Source of the DNA: Virgibacillus sp. MSP4-1
GTDB taxonomy: Bacteria; Bacillota; Bacilli; Bacillales; Alkalibacillaceae
NCBI RefSeq assembly: GCF_010092505.1
Contig: NZ_CP048021.1
Span: 2,728,001 to 2,792,000, forward strand
Direction: 5' to 3'
DNA: 64,000 nucleotides
In this document: positions 51,244-61,245 of the stretch, piece after piece
Numbering within the stretch: position 1 is the stretch's first letter
How the letters are laid out: every line of letters begins with the position of its first letter
Translations under genes and position numbers: made by a program
The notes under the pieces: model-generated
Database searches by the model: none
Seen by the model: only the letters and a program-made list of their open reading frames with translations
What the model was told of the DNA's origin: nothing

Positions 51244-53697
51244 ATGATTGAATCTGTAACAAGAAGTCAATCAAAATCATTATACCAGCAGCTTCGTTTT
51301 GCTTTGATAAATGCAAAAAGGAAGACGAAAGAACTTTCACAGCGAAAACTTATTGAAGAGGGCTGGCTTCTTCTATTTGCTGGATTTCTCTTAGGCAGAG
51401 CCATTATCCTTGAATCAGTTTCGCCCTTTGCGGTTGCTTTCTTTGCATCAATTTGGATGATCAGACGGAAATTATCCCTAAAAGTAGCCTTTGCCGTACT
51501 GGCTGGAAGCTTGACCCTTCATTGGGAGCATTCTCTGTTCTTACTTAGCAGTATCTTTTTATTTTGTGTTCTTGCGGGTATATTCAGAAAGACCACTAAT
51601 CAGCAAAAATGGCTTCCGGTTTTTGTTTTCATTTCCTGCATCATTCCGAGAATTTCCGGATCTTATCTGGCGGGGCAAATGGAAACTTACCAGTGGGTAT
51701 TATCTATTGTAGAATCCAGTTTAAGCGTGATACTTGTTCTCATTTTTATGCAGAGTGTGCCGATATTATCACCAAATGCCGTAAAAAAAGATTTAAAGAA
51801 TGAGGAAATTGTCTGCATGATGATTTTGCTGGCTTCGGTGTTGACCGGAATGATCGGCTGGATTGTTTTGGATGCATCAGTGGAGCAGGTCTTTTCCCGT
51901 TATGTCGTGTTATTACTGGCTTATATTGCCGGAGCAGCGATCGGATCAACGGTAGGTGTAGTGACAGGACTGGTTTTGAGTCTGGCTGATGTTGCGAGTC
52001 TGTATCAAATGAGTTTGTTAGCCTTTGCCGGTCTGCTGGGTGGACTTTTAAAGGATGGTAAGAAAATTGGAGTAGGCTTGGGCTTGTTCGTCGCAACGCT
52101 TTTAATTGGAATTTATGGAGAAGGTCAGGGGGCTCCATTTAGACCGGTTATGATTGAGACGGGACTTGCTATCGCATTATTTTTTGCGACACCTGATGGC
52201 TGGATTCGTAAAATGGCCCGATATATTCCAGGAACAAATGAACATACAGAAGAGCAGCAGCAATATTTGCAAAAGGTCAGGGATGTGACAGCACAAAGAG
52301 TGGAGACATTTTCTGATATGTTTCAGGCTCTCTCCAAAAGCTTTTCGCGAATTGATGGGGTTACCCCTCAGACGCAGGATGGTAAGGAACGAGATTATTT
52401 TTTAAGCAACGTAACAGAAAAAACGTGCCAGTCCTGTTTCAAAAAGGAAAGCTGCTGGGTACATAAATTTGACCAGACCTACGACTATATGACGGAGATT
52501 ATGGATGAGATGGAAAAAGGAACCTTTGATAATAAACGAAAATTAAAAAGAGATTTTGAGAATCACTGTGTAAAATCCGGGAAAGTTTATGAAACCATGA
52601 AAAATGAGCTTTCCTTTTACGAGGCGAATCAGCGTCTGAAAAAACAGGTGAAAGAAAGTCGGAAGTTTGTTGCGGAACAATTGAGAGGCGTTTCCGATGT
52701 CATGGACAATTTTGCTAAGGAAATTATGAAGGAACGGCAAATTCATGAGCAGCAGGAACAGGAAATTGTACAGGCCATTCGGAATCTGGGCTTTGAAATA
52801 GAGAAGCTGGATATTTATAGTCTTGATCCGGGCAACATTGATATCGAAATGAACCTGTCTTTTTATGATTATCACGGAGAAGGTTCGAAAGTCATTGCCC
52901 CGGCACTATCAGATATTCTGGAGGAAACGGTGATTGTTGATAAGGAAGAAGTATCTCCTTTTCCTAATGGCTATGGTTATTTCACCTTTAAATCAGCAAG
53001 ACAGTACAATATTCAAACCGGTGTTGCCCACGCAGCCAAAGGCGGAGGACTAATTTCCGGAGACAGTTATTTAACGATGGAACTTGGAAGTGGGAGATAT
53101 GCGCTGGCGATAAGTGATGGTATGGGTAATGGAGAACGGGCTTATATGGAGAGTATGGAGACATTACGGTTGTTAAGACAAATATTGCAATCAGGAATAG
53201 ATGAAAAGGTTGCGATAAAATCGATTAATTCCATATTGTCCTTACGCACCACGGATGAGATTTTCTCTACTTTGGATCTAGCAGTTATTGATCTGCACCA
53301 TGCCGGGGCCAAATTTCTGAAAATCGGGTCTACGCCAAGCTTTGTCAGACGGACCTCAGATATCATTAAGGTAGAAGCAGGAAATCTGCCAATCGGAATT
53401 ATTAAAGAATTCGATGTGGATGTGGTCAGTGAGCAGCTGAAACCGGATGATATATTGATTATGATGAGCGATGGCATCTTTGAAGGGCCTGATCATATAG
53501 AAAATGTGGATATGTGGTTGAGAAGAAAGATTAAAAGTATAGAAACCAATGATCCGCAAGCCATAGCGGATATTATTCTGGAGGAGGTTGTAAGGACCAA
53601 ATCAGGTGAAATTGATGATGATATGACCGTATTAGTAGCCAAACTGGAAGAACATATTCCGAAATGGGCTTCCTTTCCGCTTCATAAGGCGCAGTAA
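51244..53697 (+). CDS. spoIIE: Stage II sporulation protein E (SpoIIAA-P phosphatase)
   Basis: An 817-residue protein. Residues about 30-330 contain roughly ten membrane helices, residues 330-590 an FtsZ-interacting and oligomerisation region, and residues 590-805 a PP2C phosphatase with GDSYLTMELGSGRYALAISD, GMGNGERAYMES, DDILIMMSDGIFEGP and GEIDDDMTVLVAKL. Its metal aspartates are present. SpoIIE dephosphorylates SpoIIAA and so activates sigma-F in the forespore; it also helps polar septation. A cluster of cysteines (TCQSCFKKESCWVH) near residue 397 is visible. AAAGGAG precedes the ATG. A terminator overlaps the stop. Confidence 0.97.
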   Translation: MIESVTRSQSKSLYQQLRFALINAKRKTKELSQRKLIEEGWLLLFAGFLLGRAIILESVSPFAVAFFASIWMIRRKLSLKVAFAVLAGSLTLHWEHSLFLLSSIFLFCVLAGIFRKTTNQQKWLPVFVFISCIIPRISGSYLAGQMETYQWVLSIVESSLSVILVLIFMQSVPILSPNAVKKDLKNEEIVCMMILLASVLTGMIGWIVLDASVEQVFSRYVVLLLAYIAGAAIGSTVGVVTGLVLSLADVASLYQMSLLAFAGLLGGLLKDGKKIGVGLGLFVATLLIGIYGEGQGAPFRPVMIETGLAIALFFATPDGWIRKMARYIPGTNEHTEEQQQYLQKVRDVTAQRVETFSDMFQALSKSFSRIDGVTPQTQDGKERDYFLSNVTEKTCQSCFKKESCWVHKFDQTYDYMTEIMDEMEKGTFDNKRKLKRDFENHCVKSGKVYETMKNELSFYEANQRLKKQVKESRKFVAEQLRGVSDVMDNFAKEIMKERQIHEQQEQEIVQAIRNLGFEIEKLDIYSLDPGNIDIEMNLSFYDYHGEGSKVIAPALSDILEETVIVDKEEVSPFPNGYGYFTFKSARQYNIQTGVAHAAKGGGLISGDSYLTMELGSGRYALAISDGMGNGERAYMESMETLRLLRQILQSGIDEKVAIKSINSILSLRTTDEIFSTLDLAVIDLHHAGAKFLKIGSTPSFVRRTSDIIKVEAGNLPIGIIKEFDVDVVSEQLKPDDILIMMSDGIFEGPDHIENVDMWLRRKIKSIETNDPQAIADIILEEVVRTKSGEIDDDMTVLVAKLEEHIPKWASFPLHKAQ

Positions 53698-53714
53698 TGG
53701 TACTGCGTCTTTTT
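53686..53714 (+). terminator. Terminator overlapping the spoIIE stop
   Basis: AAGGCGCAGTA and TACTGCGTCTT with loop ATGG, then TTTTTG. The TAA stop lies in the left arm and loop. Confidence 0.82.
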
Positions 53715-53868
53715 GTGGCGGAGAGGCGGAGATTATTGGGGGTGGAGGTGTGTGACTAATGAATCGTGCTGGCCAGGCAGGAGTGAAGAACTGTATACCT
53801 GATTAATATTGGGTTTTTGGTCTTTATTGATGATATGAAGGCCTAGTCCATGGGTTAAAAATAATTTA

Positions 53869-54003
53869 ATGTCCTTCATAGGATGGATGAAGGTCATTTC
53901 GGGTATGGTTGTACCTTTTAATGGCCTTCATTTCCGGTATGAAGCCCATTGTGGGTGGTATTAATTCTCTAAATGGCCTTCATAAGGTATATGAAGGCCA
54001 TTT
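53869..54003. repeat. Cluster of three ATGAAGGCCATT palindromes after spoIIE
   Basis: AATGTCCTTCAT/ATGAAGGTCATT (53869-53899), AATGGCCTTCAT/ATGAAGCCCATT (53919-53950) and AAATGGCCTTCAT/ATGAAGGCCATTT (53971-54003). Loops are seven bases (AGGATGG, TTCCGGT, AAGGTAT) and the palindromes recur every 50 bases or so. Confidence 0.8.
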
Positions 54004-54057
54004 AGATTGGAACTCCCCCGGCAATTGTCCTTCACGTCAGTTATTCCTAACCCCTGA

Positions 54058-54206
54058 GGCCTGACCAGTCGCCTCCGCTTTTCTTTGTCTAGCTGCGGCT
54101 CCCAGGCCCAAGCGGTCATAAGCAGAATACCTCCATGGCCAAAAGCGGCCACTCCGGATATTCTGCTTATGCTGTCGGACCTGACCGGTCGCCTCCGCTT
54201 TTCTTT
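54058..54206 (-). repeat. Composite structured repeat, copy before yabS
   Basis: Read on the minus strand: GAAAAGCGGAGGCGACCGGT, basal stem GGTCCGA/TTGGGCC, apical stem CATAAGCAGAATA/TATTCTGCTTATG (perfect 13 bp) capped by GGCCGCTTTTGGCC, then TGGGAGCCGCAGCTAGACA and a second GAAAAGCGGAGGCGACTGGT. It is the most regular copy in the window. Confidence 0.8.
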
Positions 54207-54261
54207 GTATATTTTCTTTTTTTTCGGGCAATGATGGTAGTAGATTTTAGGAGGGATTTGC

Positions 54262-55002
54262 ATGAAGAAAGGTACAATTAAACAGATTCTATTAATTACG
54301 GATGGTTGTTCGAATCAAGGGGAAGACCCGGCTTCTATCAGTTCAATTGCCTATCAGCAGGGAATTTCGGTAAATGTGATAGGTGTTCTTGAGGATGATG
54401 ATTCGGAGCAGCCGGAGGGATTGGAAGAAGTAGAGGACATTTCAACAGCTGGCGGTGGTGTGAGTCGAATTGTATACGCACAGGCTCTATCGCAGACGGT
54501 TCAGATGGTTACGAAGCAGGCCATGACCCAGACGCTGCAAGGGGTTGTGAATCAGGAACTTCAGCAAATACTTGGTGATGAGAAATCTATGGAAGATTTA
54601 CCACCGGAAAAGCGCGGAGAAGTGATGGAGGTTGTAGACGATTTAGGAGAAACCAGTGATTTGGAGGTACTCATTCTAGTAGATACAAGCGCCAGCATGA
54701 GCCCGAAATTGGCAACTGTAAAAGAGTCATTAGAGGATTTATCTTTAAGTTTAAATGCAAGAACAGGGAAAAATCGGTTTGCCATTTACAGTTTTCCTGG
54801 TAAAAAGCAGCCTGTCAATGAAATCATGCCATGGACGAATAAACTGCAAAATATCTCGTCTGTTTTTCCTAAATTAACAAGCGGAGGAATTACACCGACG
54901 GGTCCTGCGCTTAAAGAAGCAATCCATCATTTCCAATCCACACCAAAATTAGAGGGATGGAGTTCAGAAAATGGGGATATCTACGAAGAAACCGGTTTTT
55001 AA
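54262..55002 (+). CDS. yabS: VWA-domain protein YabS
   Basis: A 246-residue protein with a von Willebrand A fold; the MIDAS motif DTSASMS is near residue 139, with the T and D partners in SGGITPTGPAL. The first 60 residues hold a second, VWA-like strand (QILLITDGCSNQG). It precedes the kinase YabT and overlaps it by 32 bases. The gene is in the sigma-F/spoIIE neighbourhood in B. subtilis; its function is unknown. GGAGGG precedes the ATG. Confidence 0.9.
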   Translation: MKKGTIKQILLITDGCSNQGEDPASISSIAYQQGISVNVIGVLEDDDSEQPEGLEEVEDISTAGGGVSRIVYAQALSQTVQMVTKQAMTQTLQGVVNQELQQILGDEKSMEDLPPEKRGEVMEVVDDLGETSDLEVLILVDTSASMSPKLATVKESLEDLSLSLNARTGKNRFAIYSFPGKKQPVNEIMPWTNKLQNISSVFPKLTSGGITPTGPALKEAIHHFQSTPKLEGWSSENGDIYEETGF

Positions 55003-55954
55003 TTTACGTCCGGGTACAAAAATAAGAGGAAAATGGCATCAAAATACCTATCAAATTGTAAAAGTCCTTGGTTCCGGTGCTATAGGGACTGTATATTTAG
55101 CCCTTTATAACCAGCGGTCGGTTGCGTTAAAAATCAGTCATCAAGCCTCAGCGATTACAACAGAAGTGAATGTACTAAAAGCATTTGAAAAGGCCCAGGG
55201 AAAGCGTCTCGGGCCTTCTTTAATTGATGTGGATGATTGGGTGCCAAAACAAGCGGCTTCGTATTCGTTTTATGTGATGGAATACCTGAAGGGTCAGAGT
55301 CTGAATTCATTTGTTCAGCAAAAAGGGGATGATTGGCTCGGAATAATGATGATTCAGCTGCTGGGAGATTTACATCAATTGCATCAGATTGGCTGGGTTT
55401 TTGGGGATTTAAAGCCTGAAAATTTAATTGTCACTCATTCTCCATCGAGACTTCGGTGGATAGATGTTGGCGGAACTACAAAACAGGGCCGGGCAATAAA
55501 GGAGTACACGGAGTTTTATGATCGGGGGTATTGGGAGTTTGGTTCACGGAAAGCTGACCCCGCCTATGATCTGTTTGCCGTTGCAATGGTAATGATACAG
55601 GTTTACTATCCGGATCGATTTGATAAAGGTCATCAGCCCTATCAGACACTCATGAATAAAATTAAAGCAAACCAGCAGCTCCGATCCTATCGTACTTGTC
55701 TTGAGAAAGCCCTGCGCGGACAATATTCATCAAGCGCCCAAATGCAGAAAGAACTGGCCCGGAAAATTGCGGAAAATAGAAAGCAGCCAATACCGAGAAG
55801 TCAACCATCTGCTGCAACATCGAGACAAAAGAACTATACCTCTGTCCAGCAAAAATCCTCCCCTCCCAAATGGATGGAATCTTTGGGAATTGCTATGGTA
55901 ACTGGAGTGCTCTACGTCTTCTATTTACTTTTGCAGGTCATCTCTACTTTTTAA
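54971..55954 (+). CDS. yabT: Serine/threonine protein kinase YabT
   Basis: A 327-residue Hanks-type kinase with a C-terminal membrane helix (MESLGIAMVTGVLYVFYLLLQVI). The glycine loop LGSGAIGTVYLA is near residue 34, the lysine in VALKIS near 52 and the catalytic loop FGDLKPENLIV near 147. The first residues of the HRD motif are replaced (FGD), and the DFG motif reads DVGG; the essential aspartates remain. In B. subtilis YabT is septum-localised, activated by DNA, phosphorylates RecA and lacks the sensor domain of PrkC, as here. The start ATG (54971) has no ideal SD and lies within yabS, so it depends on coupling. Confidence 0.9.
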   Translation: MGISTKKPVFNLRPGTKIRGKWHQNTYQIVKVLGSGAIGTVYLALYNQRSVALKISHQASAITTEVNVLKAFEKAQGKRLGPSLIDVDDWVPKQAASYSFYVMEYLKGQSLNSFVQQKGDDWLGIMMIQLLGDLHQLHQIGWVFGDLKPENLIVTHSPSRLRWIDVGGTTKQGRAIKEYTEFYDRGYWEFGSRKADPAYDLFAVAMVMIQVYYPDRFDKGHQPYQTLMNKIKANQQLRSYRTCLEKALRGQYSSSAQMQKELARKIAENRKQPIPRSQPSAATSRQKNYTSVQQKSSPPKWMESLGIAMVTGVLYVFYLLLQVISTF

Positions 55955-56024
55955 CTTTAGTTCTTGGTTTAGTAGTGGTACCATATGAATATGGAAAAGC
56001 AGAGCAGGAAATGGAGTGGGTGGA

Positions 56025-57407
56025 TTGCTGGAAGATAAAGTTTTATCATTCTGTCATCGACACCAGTTGTTTCAGAGGGGAGACCCTATTTTTATTGCGG
56101 TTTCCGGTGGTGCCGATTCCCTGGCCCTTCTCCATTTTTTCACTTCTATTCGGGAGCGTTACCAGCTATCGATTACGGCCCTGACCTTGGATCACAGGCT
56201 TAGAGGAGAGGCCTCCCGGCAGGATGTGCAATTTGTTGAGAAGCTGTGCCGGGAGTGGAATGTAGCATGTATTTCAAAAAGCCTGGATGTGGCAAAGTAT
56301 CAAAGAGAGCATAAGGCAGGTGTGGAGGAAGCAGCCAGAGAGGTCCGTTATCAATTTTTTGAGAATGAGATCAGGCGGTCCCATCATCCTGTCCTTGCTA
56401 TGGGACATCACGGAGATGACCAGACGGAAACCATGTTTATGCAGCTGACGAGGGGAGTTCTTCCTAAGGGAATTCCTTATAAGAGGAATTTTGCAAACGG
56501 ATGGATTATTCGCCCTTTCTTATGCTTAACCAAGCGGGAAATTGAGGATTATTGCCATTATCATCAGCTGTCGCCGCGTTATGATGAGACCAATGCAGAT
56601 GAAGCTTATACCAGAAATGCCTTTCGTAAGCGCCTGGTTCCCTTCATCAAAAATTACAATCCAAGTATTCATGAAAGCATGCAGCATATGAGTGAGACCC
56701 TGCAGGAAGATGAAGAATTTTTATTGGCTGAAGCTCAAAAAGCGGTTGAACAGTCCGTCAGCACAGGCCAGGATGGGGAGGATAAAACGATTGATCTGGT
56801 ACGGTTTCAGTCTTACGCACGTCCTTTACAAAGAAGGGCCTTTCATCTAATATTAAGGTATCTCTATCGTTCTAAAGGACAAGGTTATTCAGCGATTCAT
56901 GCAGAGAAACTTCTTCAGCTTCTGGATACAGAAAGACCTAACCTTCAACTTGATTTCCCCGGTGGATTAAGAGTAATAAAATCCTATCATCAATTAATGC
57001 TGACGTTTAAATCCAGGGAAAACCGGACGTATTGTCAGGAGGTATATCCTGGTGAAAGGATGATCTTACCGGATGGAAGAGAGCTGGATGTAAAGGTGGA
57101 AGAAGCATGTGAAAAGCCGGGAGAAGCGAGCCCGTTTGAATTTGTTTGTGATGTTTCGCACCTGTCCTTTCCGCTTATTATTCGAACACGGGAAAAAGGT
57201 GACAGGATCAGAATTCGGGGTCTGGGAGGCAGTAAAAAGATTAAAGATATCTTTATTGATGAAAAAATTCCCGGACACAAGCGGGATGAGTGGCCGATTA
57301 TCACAGATAACATGGGAAAAATTATTTGGTTATTGGGACTGAAAAAAGGGGAAGTTATAAGTAGTCCCTCCAATAATAAGTGGCTTCGGATTTCTTTAAA
57401 GACATAA
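56025..57407 (+). CDS. tilS: tRNA(Ile)-lysidine synthase
   Basis: A 460-residue PP-loop enzyme that makes lysidine at C34 of tRNA-Ile(CAU). VSGGADSLALLHF near residue 27 is the PP-loop, GHHGDDQTETMFMQLTRG near 130 is the second conserved block, and the C-terminal domain has RTREKGDRIRIRG and KKIKDIFIDEKIP. The start is not clear. TTG 56025 lies eight bases after GGAG and gives MLEDKVLSF; GTG 56016 is the alternative. hprT follows 33 bases later. Confidence 0.95.
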   Translation: MLEDKVLSFCHRHQLFQRGDPIFIAVSGGADSLALLHFFTSIRERYQLSITALTLDHRLRGEASRQDVQFVEKLCREWNVACISKSLDVAKYQREHKAGVEEAAREVRYQFFENEIRRSHHPVLAMGHHGDDQTETMFMQLTRGVLPKGIPYKRNFANGWIIRPFLCLTKREIEDYCHYHQLSPRYDETNADEAYTRNAFRKRLVPFIKNYNPSIHESMQHMSETLQEDEEFLLAEAQKAVEQSVSTGQDGEDKTIDLVRFQSYARPLQRRAFHLILRYLYRSKGQGYSAIHAEKLLQLLDTERPNLQLDFPGGLRVIKSYHQLMLTFKSRENRTYCQEVYPGERMILPDGRELDVKVEEACEKPGEASPFEFVCDVSHLSFPLIIRTREKGDRIRIRGLGGSKKIKDIFIDEKIPGHKRDEWPIITDNMGKIIWLLGLKKGEVISSPSNNKWLRISLKT

Positions 57408-57440
57408 AAATTGATTACATAAAATAGGAGGAGCTTTGGA

Positions 57441-57983
57441 ATGCATAACGACATAGAGGAAATTTTAATTACCGAAGACCAGATTCAGAAAAAGATTCAA
57501 GTCATTGCGGATCAATTAACAGACGAGTATCAGGATCGTTTCCCGCTGGCTGTAGGTGTGCTTAAAGGTGCGTTGCCTTTTATGGCTGATTTGCTGAAGA
57601 GGGTTGAAACCTATCTGGAAATGGACTTTATGGATGTCTCCAGTTACGATGGGGGAATGAAGTCGACCGGTGAAGTGAAAATTATTAAGGATTTAAACAC
57701 AAAAGTAGAAGGAAGAGATATCCTCATTATTGAAGATATTATTGATAGCGGGCTGACCTTAAGTTATTTAGTCGACTTATTTAAGTATCGTAAAGCTAAT
57801 TCAATTAAAATTGTAACCCTGCTTGATAAGCCGACAGGACGGCAGGCGAAAATCAAAGCAGATTTGGCAGGTTTTGAAGTGCCGGATGCGTTTGTGGTTG
57901 GCTATGGACTTGATTATCAGGAAAAATACCGTAATTTACCATACATTGGTGTACTAAAGCCTGAAGTATATTCCATGAAATAA
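57441..57983 (+). CDS. hprT: Hypoxanthine-guanine phosphoribosyltransferase
   Basis: A 180-residue purine salvage enzyme. [16 protein letters not shown] opens it, [14 protein letters not shown] is near residue 37 and the PRPP loop [14 protein letters not shown] near residue 94. In B. subtilis HprT also joins FtsH and TilS in a conserved operon. AGGAGGAGC precedes the ATG. Confidence 0.97.
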   Translation: MHNDIEEILITEDQIQKKIQVIADQLTDEYQDRFPLAVGVLKGALPFMADLLKRVETYLEMDFMDVSSYDGGMKSTGEVKIIKDLNTKVEGRDILIIEDIIDSGLTLSYLVDLFKYRKANSIKIVTLLDKPTGRQAKIKADLAGFEVPDAFVVGYGLDYQEKYRNLPYIGVLKPEVYSMK

Positions 57984-58044
57984 TCCATATTTTTTATGCA
58001 TGAAACCAATGTTCTTTGTTTAAATATTTAAAGAGGGTTATCAG

Positions 58045-58074
58045 TTGAGTATCAGGAATTTAATATGGTACTAT
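58045..58074 (+). promoter_or_regulatory. Probable sigma-A promoter of ftsH
   Basis: TTGAGT (58045-58050), 18-base spacer, TACTAT (58069-58074). One mismatch in each box and wide spacing make it only moderate. Confidence 0.5.
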
Positions 58075-58109
58075 TTATTATAGTTTTCTCGCTTGGGAGG
58101 AGGTAAGAA

Positions 58110-60122
58110 ATGAACCGGGTATTCCGCAATACGATATTTTACTTAATTATCTTCTTAGTGGTTATTGGCATCGTGAGCTTAATTAACGGCCCGAATCAGG
58201 AAACCAAACAATTAACTTACACTGAATTTAAAGAGGCGTTAAATAACGGTCAAATAGAGCAAATGACCGCTCAGTATACAAATTATGCTTACGCCATTAC
58301 TGGTGATATGTCACAGGAAGATAATAAAACAACTGCATTTGCAGCAGAAATACCTGCGAATGAAGAAATATTTTCTACCATTGAAAATGCAGCATCAGAA
58401 CAAGGAATTGAAATGGATGTGATGGCGAAGGAAGAGCCTAGTGCTTGGGTAACCTTCTTCACCTCAATTATTCCATTTATTATTATATTCTTCTTAATTT
58501 TCTTCCTGCTCAATCAAATGCAGGGCGGCGGCGGCCGTATGATGAACTTTGGGAAGAGTAAAGCTAAACTTTACAGTGAAGATAAGAAAAATGTTCGTTT
58601 TAAAGATGTAGCTGGGGCAGACGAGGAAAAGCAGGAATTAGTGGAAGTTGTTGAATTCCTGAAAGATCCACGCAAATTCGCAAAAATTGGTGCGCGAATT
58701 CCTAAGGGTGTTCTGCTCGTAGGACCTCCGGGAACGGGTAAAACCTTGCTGGCACGAGCTGTAGCTGGTGAAGCTGGTGTACCATTCTTTTCCATCAGTG
58801 GTTCAGACTTTGTGGAAATGTTCGTAGGTGTTGGTGCTTCCCGTGTACGTGATTTATTTGAAAATGCCAAGAAAAACTCTCCATGTATTATCTTTATTGA
58901 TGAGATTGACGCAGTAGGTCGTCAGCGTGGTGCAGGTCTTGGAGGCGGACACGATGAGCGCGAACAAACCTTAAACCAGTTGCTTGTTGAAATGGATGGA
59001 TTTGGTGCAAATGAAGGAATTATTATCATTGCCGCTACTAACCGTCCTGATATTCTTGACCCTGCCTTATTACGTCCAGGCCGTTTCGACCGGCAAATTC
59101 CGGTTAATCGCCCGGATGTTAAAGGCCGTGAAGAAGTATTGCAAGTACACGCCAAAAACAAACATCTTAGTGATGACGTCAATGTAAAAACCATTGCGAT
59201 GCGTACACCAGGATTCTCTGGTGCAGATCTGGAAAACTTATTAAACGAAGCAGCCCTGGTAGCTGCTCGTGCGGATAAAAGTGTCATCGAAATGGAAGAT
59301 GTGGATGAGGCTATTGACCGAGTGATTGCCGGTCCATCCAAGAAGAGCCGTGTTATTTCAGATAAAGAACGAAATATTGTGGCCTTTCACGAGAGTGGAC
59401 ATACAATTATAGGAATGGTACTCGATGATGCGGATATGGTCCATAAGGTAACCATCGTTCCTCGTGGTCAGGCGGGCGGATATGCCGTTATGCTGCCTAG
59501 AGAAGATCGTTACTTCATGACCAAGCCTGAACTCCTGGATAAAATTACAGGACTTCTGGGTGGGCGTGTAGCTGAAGAAATCACGTTTGGTGAAGTCAGC
59601 ACAGGTGCCCATAATGACTTTCAGCGTGCGACTGATATTGCCCGCAAAATGGTTATGGAATATGGTATGAGTGAAAAACTCGGTCCATTGCAGTTTGGTG
59701 GTAACCAAGGTGGTCAGGTATTCCTTGGCCGGGACATTCAAAACGATCAAAATTACAGTGATAAAATTGCGTATGAAATTGACACTGAAATTCAGAGAAT
59801 CATTAATGAATGTTACGATCGTGCGAAAAGTATCCTGACTGAACATCAGGAACAACACCGCTTGATCGCTGAAACGTTGCTTGATGTAGAAACTCTGGAT
59901 GCTGATCAGATTAAGAGCCTGTTTGAAGATGGACGTTTACCTGAAGTTGTAAAAGAGGTTAAAGAGGATGAAGGGAAAGAAGGCGAGTCCTCTGATAACA
60001 ACGAAGCTAAACAGGATGACGTAAGGGTAAACATTCAGTCTAAGGATGAGGAAGAGAAGACTGGAGACACCAACCAAGGCGCAGAATCAGATCAAACATC
60101 AGATAACGATGACAATAAATAA
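58110..60122 (+). CDS. ftsH: ATP-dependent zinc metalloprotease FtsH
   Basis: A 670-residue membrane AAA+ protease. Two membrane helices near residues 7-25 and 112-132 frame a small extracytoplasmic domain. The AAA+ Walker A GPPGTGKT is near residue 205, Walker B IIFIDEID near 258 and the second region of homology [20 protein letters not shown] near 310. The protease site is HESGH near residue 429. The last 60 residues are highly acidic. FtsH removes unassembled membrane proteins and is needed for sporulation in B. subtilis. GGGAGGAGG precedes the ATG. Confidence 0.98.
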   Translation: MNRVFRNTIFYLIIFLVVIGIVSLINGPNQETKQLTYTEFKEALNNGQIEQMTAQYTNYAYAITGDMSQEDNKTTAFAAEIPANEEIFSTIENAASEQGIEMDVMAKEEPSAWVTFFTSIIPFIIIFFLIFFLLNQMQGGGGRMMNFGKSKAKLYSEDKKNVRFKDVAGADEEKQELVEVVEFLKDPRKFAKIGARIPKGVLLVGPPGTGKTLLARAVAGEAGVPFFSISGSDFVEMFVGVGASRVRDLFENAKKNSPCIIFIDEIDAVGRQRGAGLGGGHDEREQTLNQLLVEMDGFGANEGIIIIAATNRPDILDPALLRPGRFDRQIPVNRPDVKGREEVLQVHAKNKHLSDDVNVKTIAMRTPGFSGADLENLLNEAALVAARADKSVIEMEDVDEAIDRVIAGPSKKSRVISDKERNIVAFHESGHTIIGMVLDDADMVHKVTIVPRGQAGGYAVMLPREDRYFMTKPELLDKITGLLGGRVAEEITFGEVSTGAHNDFQRATDIARKMVMEYGMSEKLGPLQFGGNQGGQVFLGRDIQNDQNYSDKIAYEIDTEIQRIINECYDRAKSILTEHQEQHRLIAETLLDVETLDADQIKSLFEDGRLPEVVKEVKEDEGKEGESSDNNEAKQDDVRVNIQSKDEEEKTGDTNQGAESDQTSDNDDNK

Positions 60123-60132
60123 CTTCACAAAT

Positions 60133-60171
60133 AAAAAAGCTTCAGTCAAAATAATGACTGGAGCTTTTTTT
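60133..60171 (+). terminator. Terminator after ftsH
   Basis: AAAAAAGCTTCAGTC and GACTGGAGCTTTTTTT with an AAAATAAT loop. Confidence 0.9.
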
Positions 60172-60351
60172 GGCTGCTTTGACCTGCGAGCCCCCTTTGT
60201 TAGGGTTAAGCAAATGAAAATCCTTTTTATAAACAATATGGTATGATGATTTCAGCAAGCTTATCTTGGAAAAGGACATTGATAAATGTTTTAATACAAG
60301 GGAACAAAAAGTAGTAAGGAAATGTAATAGGTGAAAGGATTGTTTGATGAT

Positions 60352-61221
60352 ATGAGTGATTATTTAGTTCGAGCTACAGCATTTGATGGATATGTACGTG
60401 CATTTGCCATTCAGTCCACAGAAACGGTTAATGAGGCTGCAGGCAGACATGATACGTGGGCAACTACTTCAGCAGCTCTGGGTCGTACCTTGTCCATTTC
60501 AGCAATGATGGGGGCCATGTTAAAAGGCGATGACAAACTGACCGTTAAAGTGGAAGGCAACGGTCCGGTTGGTGCGATTATTACGGATGCCAATGCTAAA
60601 GGAGAAGTACGTGGATATGTCCAAAATCCGCATGTGGATTTTGACTTAAGTGAAAAAGGAAAACTTGATGTGCGAAGAGCGGTTGGAACAGAAGGTTTTA
60701 TCAGCGTCGTAAAAGACCAGGGACTGAAGGATTTCTTTACTGGACAAACTCCTATAGTTTCAGGTGAGATTAGTGAGGATTTCACTTATTACTTTGTTAC
60801 CTCTGAACAAATCCCTTCATCAGTAGGCGCTGGTGTTCTCGTCAATCCGGATTTATCCATATTGGCAGCTGGCGGTTTTATTATACAAGTGATGCCAGGG
60901 GCAAGCGATGAAATCATCAGTCAACTGGAGGAAAGGATTCAACAGATTCCATCGATTTCACAACTGATTAGAGAAGGAAAAACACCGGAAGAGATTCTGG
61001 ACATCATTCTGGAAGGCGGAGATATGAAAATATTAGGAACGCAGCCTGTTTCCTTTCAATGTGAATGCTCCAGAGAACGGTTGGCAAATGCAATTACAAG
61101 CTTAGGAAATGAAGAAATTCAGGATATGATTGAAAAAGACAACGGAGCAACAGCTACCTGCCATTTTTGCAATGAGGTCTATGAGTTTACAGCGGATGAC
61201 CTGCAGCAGTTAAAATCATAA
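60352..61221 (+). CDS. hslO: Redox-regulated chaperone Hsp33
   Basis: A 289-residue chaperone activated by oxidation. The conserved [17 protein letters not shown] start, [16 protein letters not shown] and the C-terminal zinc motif CECS...CHFC (near residues 233-265) are present. ATG 60352 agrees with the family start although AAAGGA is 12 bases upstream; GTG 60331, seven codons earlier, is an alternative with AAGGAA. The coaX (type III pantothenate kinase) gene that separates ftsH and hslO in B. subtilis is absent. Confidence 0.95.
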   Translation: MSDYLVRATAFDGYVRAFAIQSTETVNEAAGRHDTWATTSAALGRTLSISAMMGAMLKGDDKLTVKVEGNGPVGAIITDANAKGEVRGYVQNPHVDFDLSEKGKLDVRRAVGTEGFISVVKDQGLKDFFTGQTPIVSGEISEDFTYYFVTSEQIPSSVGAGVLVNPDLSILAAGGFIIQVMPGASDEIISQLEERIQQIPSISQLIREGKTPEEILDIILEGGDMKILGTQPVSFQCECSRERLANAITSLGNEEIQDMIEKDNGATATCHFCNEVYEFTADDLQQLKS

Positions 61222-61245
61222 GCTTAGTGAAGAGGTGGAACAAAA

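Noticed and set aside
53759-53806. A 15-codon frame (MNRAGQAGVKNCIPD) after spoIIE
   Set aside because: GGTGGAGGTG precedes it, but it is too short, lies downstream of a strong terminator and next to repeats, and has no conserved pattern I recognise.
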